Origin: an uncultured Bacteroidales bacterium
Lineage (GTDB): Bacteria > Bacteroidota > Bacteroidia > Bacteroidales > Paludibacteraceae
DNA length: 35,307 bases
Assembly (NCBI GenBank): GCA_900321605.1
Contig: ONWR01000024.1
Location: forward strand, 1 to 35,307
Direction: 5' to 3'
A model generated the notes under the pieces. It saw only the letters and a list, made by a program, of their open reading frames with translations. It did not search any database and was not told where the DNA came from. This document shows, piece after piece, positions 31,556 through 35,307 of the stretch (positions are counted from its first letter, which is position 1; each line of letters starts with the position of its first letter). The position numbers were made by a program, and so were the translations under genes.

Positions 31556-31578
31556 AATTGCATAATTAATTTGTTGGT

Positions 31579-32184
31579 TTATAAAATCAAATATTCAGCA
31601 ATACGCTCATCTTTTAAGTATTTTTGGAAAAATCTCATAACTAAACGTTCATAAGTATACTTAAAATACAACTTATCTTCATTTTCCATGAAAACATACA
31701 TTTGCCCACCAGAAAAAGAGAAAATAACATCTATAGTAGCGTTGTTTTTCTTAAACTCCAATGCAACATTTGGCGTAAATGGGGATTTTAATCTAATCCC
31801 ATCCTGAAGATAATAATCTCTATCAGACAAGATATGTAATATCGGGTGAACTTCTGCTTTTGACAACACTCCATAATCGTGTATTATGTAACATCCATGA
31901 AAATTGGGAGTTGGGATACTATCTGCTTTTGTGGAATCATTTTTCAGTGAATCGGTAGAAGCTTTTACAGATAAAGAATACAAACGAATAGTGTCAGCTT
32001 CAAACAGAATTTGAGCAACAGAATCTCCAAGTAGATGTTTAACAGAATCATCTACTTGAATCTTTAACAAATTTTCCGACTTTACATTCGGAATTGATGT
32101 GTTGCGTTTCTTGCAAGAAACACAATTGCAACAGAGTAGTAAAGCACTTGTTGCCATAAGACAAAATAAGAAATGCGTCTTCAT
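31579..32184 (-). CDS. Putative lipoprotein, 201 aa, unknown
   Basis: 201 residues. Hydrophobic start followed by several Cys (LLLCCNCVSCKKRN); a lipid attachment at Cys24 fits roughly, though the -3 position is unusual. The mature part has a Ser/Asp-rich region with repeated DSLKNDSTKADSI and a C-terminal domain (HPILHILSDRDYYLQDGIRL, VIFSFSGGQMYVF, YERLVMRFFQKYLKDERIAEYL). Not recognised. Gap of 23 bases to the caspase gene. A distant copy of the leader motif (GCCTA ... CGGCTTTTTCC, 32209-32251) precedes it. Confidence 0.7.
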   Translation of the reverse strand: MKTHFLFCLMATSALLLCCNCVSCKKRNTSIPNVKSENLLKIQVDDSVKHLLGDSVAQILFEADTIRLYSLSVKASTDSLKNDSTKADSIPTPNFHGCYIIHDYGVLSKAEVHPILHILSDRDYYLQDGIRLKSPFTPNVALEFKKNNATIDVIFSFSGGQMYVFMENEDKLYFKYTYERLVMRFFQKYLKDERIAEYLIL

Positions 32185-32208
32185 TATCCTTAATGTTGTT
32201 GATTTTAT

Positions 32209-32251
32209 GCCTACATCCTTAACTTACAATACGGCGACTCGGCTTTTTCCG
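32209..32251 (-). promoter_or_regulatory. Weak copy of the shared leader motif
   Basis: GCCTACATCC at 32209-32218 and CGGCTTTTTCC at 32241-32251, with a longer, unlike spacer. It starts 25 bases from the start codon, similar to the two better copies at 33036 and 34529. Possibly chance. Confidence 0.3.
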
Positions 32252-32274
32252 TGTATATCTGCAATCTCTTAGTC

Positions 32275-33018
32275 CTAAATTGTATAGGCCGATTTTATTG
32301 TAGTTTTCTCCACTACATTCATTGGATGATTCTTGATGTCAATAATCAGATTTTCATTCATTTTACATTTCGTTTTTATTATTGCATTCTCAATTCTTGT
32401 AATTTTTTCGGGATAATTAGCAAATATAGATTTATACTCTTGTTGCAGGATTTGCAACCTTTTATTAATCAACTCGGAACGAGAAGCCACTTTTACATAG
32501 GAATAACGTATACTTTCATTAAAATAAAGAGAACTTACTTTCAATTCTATATCATTGAAGATTTGAGAACTATTATCAAATAGAATATACGTAATGTGTT
32601 TAGAATATGGTTTAAAATATTCACGTAGTGCTTCTGTATTTTTTCCTTTTTTAATATAAAGAAGAATCTTTGGTTTACGACCATTATTTAGAAGGTGATT
32701 GTAAACCATTTCAAACTCTTTTTTAGTTCCGTCTCTTATTTCGTCTTCAAAAATAAAAATAGCATAATTGCAAGTCAGAATTATTTTATTATAAACACTT
32801 TGTACATTTTTCGCATATAATGTGCCTTTTATGCGCCAATCTTTATAAATAATACGATATCTTCTTTCGTAAATGTTTTGAAGGAGATAGAATTTTGATT
32901 CAACTTCCTCTACGACACCTAAGACATCTTCTGAAAAACAGAAAAAGAAAGAAAGCGGAGTAATGAGACCTCTAACTCTGTGTAGTCCTCGTTCTGCAGA
33001 AATAATTTTGCTTTTCAT
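32275..33018 (-). CDS. Protein with TIR/DUF4062/deoxyribosyltransferase-like region
   Basis: 247 residues, no signal peptide. Residues about 60-125 give a Rossmann-like pattern seen in DUF4062, TIR and nucleoside deoxyribosyltransferase-like domains: KNVQSVYNKIILTCNYAIFI, FEDEIRDGTKKEFEMVYNHL with Glu101/Glu103, RKPKILLYIKKG. An upstream YERRYRIIYKDWRIKGTL block, and a helical C-terminal part (about 170-240). If correct it binds or cleaves a nucleotide. The first 30 residues (ISAERGLHRVRGLI) look cytoplasmic. This is the only non-exported protein in this stretch apart from the small membrane protein. Evidence is pattern-level. Confidence 0.5.
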   Translation of the reverse strand: MKSKIISAERGLHRVRGLITPLSFFFCFSEDVLGVVEEVESKFYLLQNIYERRYRIIYKDWRIKGTLYAKNVQSVYNKIILTCNYAIFIFEDEIRDGTKKEFEMVYNHLLNNGRKPKILLYIKKGKNTEALREYFKPYSKHITYILFDNSSQIFNDIELKVSSLYFNESIRYSYVKVASRSELINKRLQILQQEYKSIFANYPEKITRIENAIIKTKCKMNENLIIDIKNHPMNVVEKTTIKSAYTI

Positions 33019-33035
33019 CGTTTTTTTGATTTATT

Positions 33036-33067
33036 GCCTACTCTTCTTTGGATTTTCGGCTTTCTCC
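33036..33067 (-). promoter_or_regulatory. Shared 32-base leader motif
   Basis: GCCTACTCTTCTTTGGATTT then TCGGCTTTCTCC (plus strand). 27 of 32 bases identical to 34529-34560. Starts 18 bases before the start codon of the gene at 33018. On the mRNA it would read GGAGAAAGCCGAAAATCC...GAGTAGGC, with GCC/GGC able to pair. Confidence 0.6.
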
Positions 33068-33098
33068 ATTGGTTTTCTGCATAACTTCAATATGCTTA

Positions 33099-33482
33099 TT
33101 AAAATTTTCTTTTTCCCCATTCTACTACACCGACAATTAATCCTCCCGCATACAAAATGATTTGTGCAAAATAAAATCCTGTTTCTATTATTTCAGTGAA
33201 TGGCATTTTCACGATACAAGCCACAATAATACTCGTTTGAAGTATTAATAAGAAGATGGCAGACACCTTTCCAAACGTTTTGTTTATCAAAGAGACTAAC
33301 AATGCTAACAACAATGGGACGAATCCATCTATTATACCAAATAACGCTCCTATTAGAGTAGAACATGAATCCATGCCAATAGAAGATAACCAACCCCATA
33401 TCAGAATAGAGAAAACTGATAAAATGGCAATACCCAAAATATATGATATTACTCTCCAAAAGTCAAAATTTAAATGTTCCAT
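33099..33482 (-). CDS. Small membrane protein, four helices
   Basis: 127 residues with four membrane segments: SYILGIAILSVFSILIWGWL, ALFGIIDGFVPLLLALLVSL, VSAIFLLILQTSIIVACIV, GFYFAQIILYAGGLIVGVVE. The C terminus is basic (WGKRKF). No motif recognised. Near the TIR/DUF4062-like gene and a lipoprotein gene; gap to the latter 18 bases. Confidence 0.7.
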   Translation of the reverse strand: MEHLNFDFWRVISYILGIAILSVFSILIWGWLSSIGMDSCSTLIGALFGIIDGFVPLLLALLVSLINKTFGKVSAIFLLILQTSIIVACIVKMPFTEIIETGFYFAQIILYAGGLIVGVVEWGKRKF

Positions 33483-33500
33483 AATTTTATTTATTTTTTG

Positions 33501-33887
33501 TTACCATTGACGAGGAATATCTTCTATATAATGATTGTAATCCAACATCCACTTTAATGATATATATTTTCCTAGCTTATATTCGTTTGTTGCACGCTGA
33601 AGTAGTACATTTTGACCTTTATATCGTATGTAATAATCTCCATTCATTTTCTTGTACACCGGATAACCTGGTATTTCATCAGTGTAAGCATCATCTCGCC
33701 TATAGGTATCATTGAGAAAATCTATTTCATAAACAGAAGCATATCCCTTCAACGTTCCAACGTGAAAAATCGAAGAATCAATTAAGTACCTTCTATCTCT
33801 TTTCCCATTCGGTCCACAACTACACAAGCCCAATATGAATACAACACACATAATTAATATGCATCCTATCTTGTTTAAAGTTTTCAT
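33501..33887 (-). CDS. Small lipoprotein, unknown
   Basis: 128 residues with lipoprotein signal peptide and lipobox LCSC (Cys24), followed by GPNGKRDRR. The mature part is short and Tyr-rich with strands KGYASVYEIDFLND, KMNGDYYIRYKGQNVLL and YKLGKYISLKWML. Not recognised. Lies 12 bases from the 200-aa gene. Confidence 0.72.
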   Translation of the reverse strand: MKTLNKIGCILIMCVVFILGLCSCGPNGKRDRRYLIDSSIFHVGTLKGYASVYEIDFLNDTYRRDDAYTDEIPGYPVYKKMNGDYYIRYKGQNVLLQRATNEYKLGKYISLKWMLDYNHYIEDIPRQW

Positions 33888-33899
33888 ATCAATATTATT

Positions 33900-34502
33900 T
33901 TAGTGAATATCTTTTACCTCCATTTCAATATCCCCTAACTTTACACACAACGTCCCCATATCATAATCGGTTGATTTTAAGGGTATCTTATATGATTTAT
34001 TTGTTCCTTGATACTCTATCTTATTATATTGATTGGTAGAATATACTCTACAAGTAACGATGGAATAATTATCTTTTTTCTCAAATATATACACAGTGGC
34101 TGATTTAATTTTCGTTACACGAAACAAAGGATAATTTTTAAATCTTTGCAAAACAGTTTTAGTGGGATAAGTACGCACTGGAAGATTACTCTCTATAATA
34201 CTAGTTTTAGGTGCTTGAATTACAATATTTTCATATTCATCTTTCGTTGCATTTCCTCTGCCGACAATTAGATCCAAACAAGACTCAATATAGAAATCTT
34301 TGTTATTATAATCTACCTCTTTAGAACTAATTTTATAAAGATGGTCAAGAAACGCGTTTAATTTCTGTTTTACTTGAATATCTATAGCTTCTTGCATTTC
34401 TTGTACAGGAACATCTTGAGCATCAGTTACGCTTCGTAGTTCATTCGCCTTGGTCGTTTGCGATAAAATAGAAATCATCATCACAAATAATAACTTTTTC
34501 AT
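33900..34502 (-). CDS. Secreted protein, intact paralogue of 29762-30350
   Basis: 200 residues with signal peptide (about 1-19). Helical region (VPVQEMQEAIDIQVKQKLNAF) then YIESCLDLIVGRGNATKDEY, shared with the frameshifted gene at 29762, and a beta-rich C-terminal half (SATVYIFEKKDNYSIVTCRV, TLCVKLGDIEMEV). Not recognised as a named family. First gene of the island. Preceded by the shared leader motif (34529-34560) with its start codon 27 bases downstream. Confidence 0.72.
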   Translation of the reverse strand: MKKLLFVMMISILSQTTKANELRSVTDAQDVPVQEMQEAIDIQVKQKLNAFLDHLYKISSKEVDYNNKDFYIESCLDLIVGRGNATKDEYENIVIQAPKTSIIESNLPVRTYPTKTVLQRFKNYPLFRVTKIKSATVYIFEKKDNYSIVTCRVYSTNQYNKIEYQGTNKSYKIPLKSTDYDMGTLCVKLGDIEMEVKDIH

Positions 34503-34528
34503 GTACTTTACAATTTTTGTTTTTTTTT

Positions 34529-34560
34529 GCCTACTCTGTTGCGGATTTTCGGCTTCCTCC
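34529..34560 (-). promoter_or_regulatory. Shared 32-base leader motif
   Basis: GCCTACTCTGTTGCGGATTT then TCGGCTTCCTCC (plus strand). 27/32 identical to 33036-33067. 27 bases upstream of the 34502 start codon. Could be an operator or an mRNA element. Confidence 0.6.
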
Positions 34561-34642
34561 GATATAATATATAATAGTAGTAATTGTAATTATTCTTTTC
34601 CTAAATATTTAAGGTACGTATGCGCGTAAGTATACATATACG

Positions 34643-34661
34643 AAAAAGCGCAGACTCCGCT
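34643..34661 (-). terminator. Terminator of the candidate RNA
   Basis: - strand AGCG ... CGCT (34661-34658 / 34650-34647) with inner A-T pair, followed by TTTTT. Short stem; moderate support. Confidence 0.5.
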
Positions 34662-34940
34662 ATTGCTCATCTACGCACAAGGACCTTCGCACTGTCCCCA
34701 AAGTCAAATAAACAACAATGAAACCTACGCCGATATGACGACACGCCAGTCAATGAAACGACTGAGCGAGTACGAATGTCATACCCGTAGGCATCTACTG
34801 CTTACTTTGTTTCTGACTTTGGATTTTTGATCAAAAGTGTGCGAAGCTTTTGTGCGTCAAATACAAAGCGTCAATAAACGCCATCAATATGTAAAGAACC
34901 CACCACCTTCCGCCGCATAAAAACGGCTTCGGCGTAAATT
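34643..34940 (-). ncRNA. Candidate structured RNA, about 300 nt (6S-like core at 34673-34857)
   Basis: A nested set of stems: ACGCACAA (34673-34680) / TTGTGCGT (34850-34857); CTTCGCAC (34685-34692) / GTGCGAAG (34839-34846); CCAAAGTCA (34698-34706) / TGACTTTGG (34814-34822); AAACAA (34710-34715) / TTGTTT (34807-34812); CCTACG (34724-34729) / CGTAGG (34786-34791); TATGAC / GTCATA; CAGTC / GACTG at the tip (34747-34764). All pairs are exact. The - strand has a promoter (34947-34978) and a terminator (34643-34661). The 185-base core is long and unbranched with an asymmetric internal loop, as in 6S RNA. tmRNA, RNase P and SRP signature sequences are absent. Extra hairpins lie in the 5' 80 bases. 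Confidence 0.6.
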
Positions 34941-34946
34941 CGGCTG

Positions 34947-34978
34947 CAAAATTAGTAATAATTTTTGATATATGCAAA
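34947..34978 (-). promoter_or_regulatory. Promoter of the candidate RNA
   Basis: - strand TTTG (34978-34975), 20 bp, TAATTTTG (34954-34947). Transcript would start near 34940 and run into the nested stems; the nearest protein gene start is more than 430 bases further on. The stretch 34979-35150 beyond it has no gene; it holds only a small hairpin TTCGGGG/CCCCGAA at 35093-35112. Confidence 0.75.
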
Positions 34979-35151
34979 TAAAAAGAGATTTTTTTGGAAA
35001 AAAAGATATTTGCGGCTAAAAAAATTATTATTCGGATGATAACGGCCGCAATTATGCGACCGAAAACGACAATCTTTCGCTGAGGGAGATGGTTCGGGGA
35101 GACAGCCCCGAAAAGGGGACAGTAGGGGGTATTTAAAGGCGAAAGGAAAAA

Positions 35152-35177
35152 GAAAAAGCACCCGAAAGCGCTTTTTC
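35152..35177 (-). terminator. Terminator of the 35203 gene
   Basis: GAAAAAGC (35152-35159) pairs with GCTTTTTC (35170-35177), loop of ten bases, T-rich on the - strand side. Located 25 bases after the stop of the partial gene. Confidence 0.75.
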
Positions 35178-35202
35178 ATTTTCTCCCTTTTTCATGGGGG
35201 GC

Positions 35203-35307
35203 TTACTGGTGTTCCTCGTCATAGGCAGCCTTTTCGAGGCTCCAGAGGAAGGCACGCATGGTCTTTTTGCCGTTCGGGGCGTCCTTCTGAGCTGCGAAAG
35301 CGGCTTG
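35203..35307 (-). CDS. C-terminal part of a paralogue of the 131-aa protein
   Basis: The final 34 codons of a gene entering from beyond the window: QAAFAAQKDAPNGKKTMRAF then LWSLEKAAYDEEHQ and stop at 35203-35205. The aligned end of the protein at 1084-1479 is QAAFAAQRDLPNGKTTMNAY then LWKVCGDEYDQEHNG. About two thirds of the residues match and spacing is identical. So the two ends of the window carry members of the same family in opposite orientation. Function unknown. Confidence 0.75.
   Translation of the reverse strand, partial: QAAFAAQKDAPNGKKTMRAFLWSLEKAAYDEEHQ

Noticed and set aside
34643-34940. tmRNA, RNase P RNA or retron RNA
   Set aside because: No tRNA-like ends, no RNase P consensus blocks and no reverse transcriptase gene; the unbranched hairpin suits none of these.
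34952-35179. 75-aa open frame on - strand
   Set aside because: Runs through a terminator stem and the -33/-7 promoter, with Phe/Lys-rich low-complexity composition; no start context.

Overview
The window looks like chromosomal DNA of a Bacteroidota bacterium, most likely of the order Bacteroidales. The evidence is: promoters of the form TTTG-N20-TAnnTTTG found in front of many genes (eight sites, all with exactly 20 bp spacing); almost no Shine-Dalgarno sites except a strong one before rpsU; BACON domains; many signal-peptide and lipoprotein genes; and small families typical of the phylum (DUF3791/DUF3990, DUF5675). Genus cannot be told from this sequence.

Layout. 1-1479: a prophage-like or accessory cassette on the + strand (a C-terminal gene fragment, a 60-aa helical protein, a DUF5675 protein, a tiny membrane protein, a 131-aa protein of unknown function). 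1629-3826: a promoter followed by a DUF3791 / DUF3990 / small-protein trio, probably toxin-antitoxin-like, that runs with overlapping or near-overlapping stops into murF. 3823-12803: core genes on + (coiled-coil membrane protein, rpsO, TPM-domain protein, lemA, hflX, hpt, phosphohexomutase, an LtaS-like sulfatase-fold membrane enzyme, a lipoprotein). 12804-13994: tcdA on - and, divergently, tRNA-Leu(CAA)-rpsU. 14164-20213: two - strand operons, tonB-recG and ssb-GNAT/FemAB-like-GT4-GT2. 20469-25916: a - strand accessory operon (multispanning WG-repeat protein, two proteins sharing a duplicated C-terminal domain, a lipoprotein, a Cys-based phosphatase, a helical repeat protein). 26009-34502: an A+T-rich - strand island of secreted or membrane proteins (two BACON proteins, a frameshifted gene, a secreted caspase-like peptidase, lipoproteins, a possible nucleotide-processing or TIR/DUF4062-like protein, a small membrane protein). 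34503-35202: no gene; it holds a promoter, a long nested hairpin likely to be a structured RNA (possibly 6S), and terminators. 35203-35307: the end of a paralogue of the 131-aa protein, on the opposite strand.

Three things stand out. First, a family of short word-like repeats (variants of GACAAAGGACAAAG, GGTCCATTGTCCAT, CTAACGACCAACGA, CAGAATTCAG, AACTCTCAACTC) sits both between genes and in frame inside murF, hflX, tcdA, a glycosyltransferase and a coiled-coil protein. Second, the 20.4-34.5 kb region is a dense, one-direction series of exported proteins with duplicated domains and a shared upstream motif, and could be an undescribed envelope system. Third, a strongly structured unannotated RNA lies at its upstream end. 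Functional statements rest on motif reading by eye; no database search was possible.
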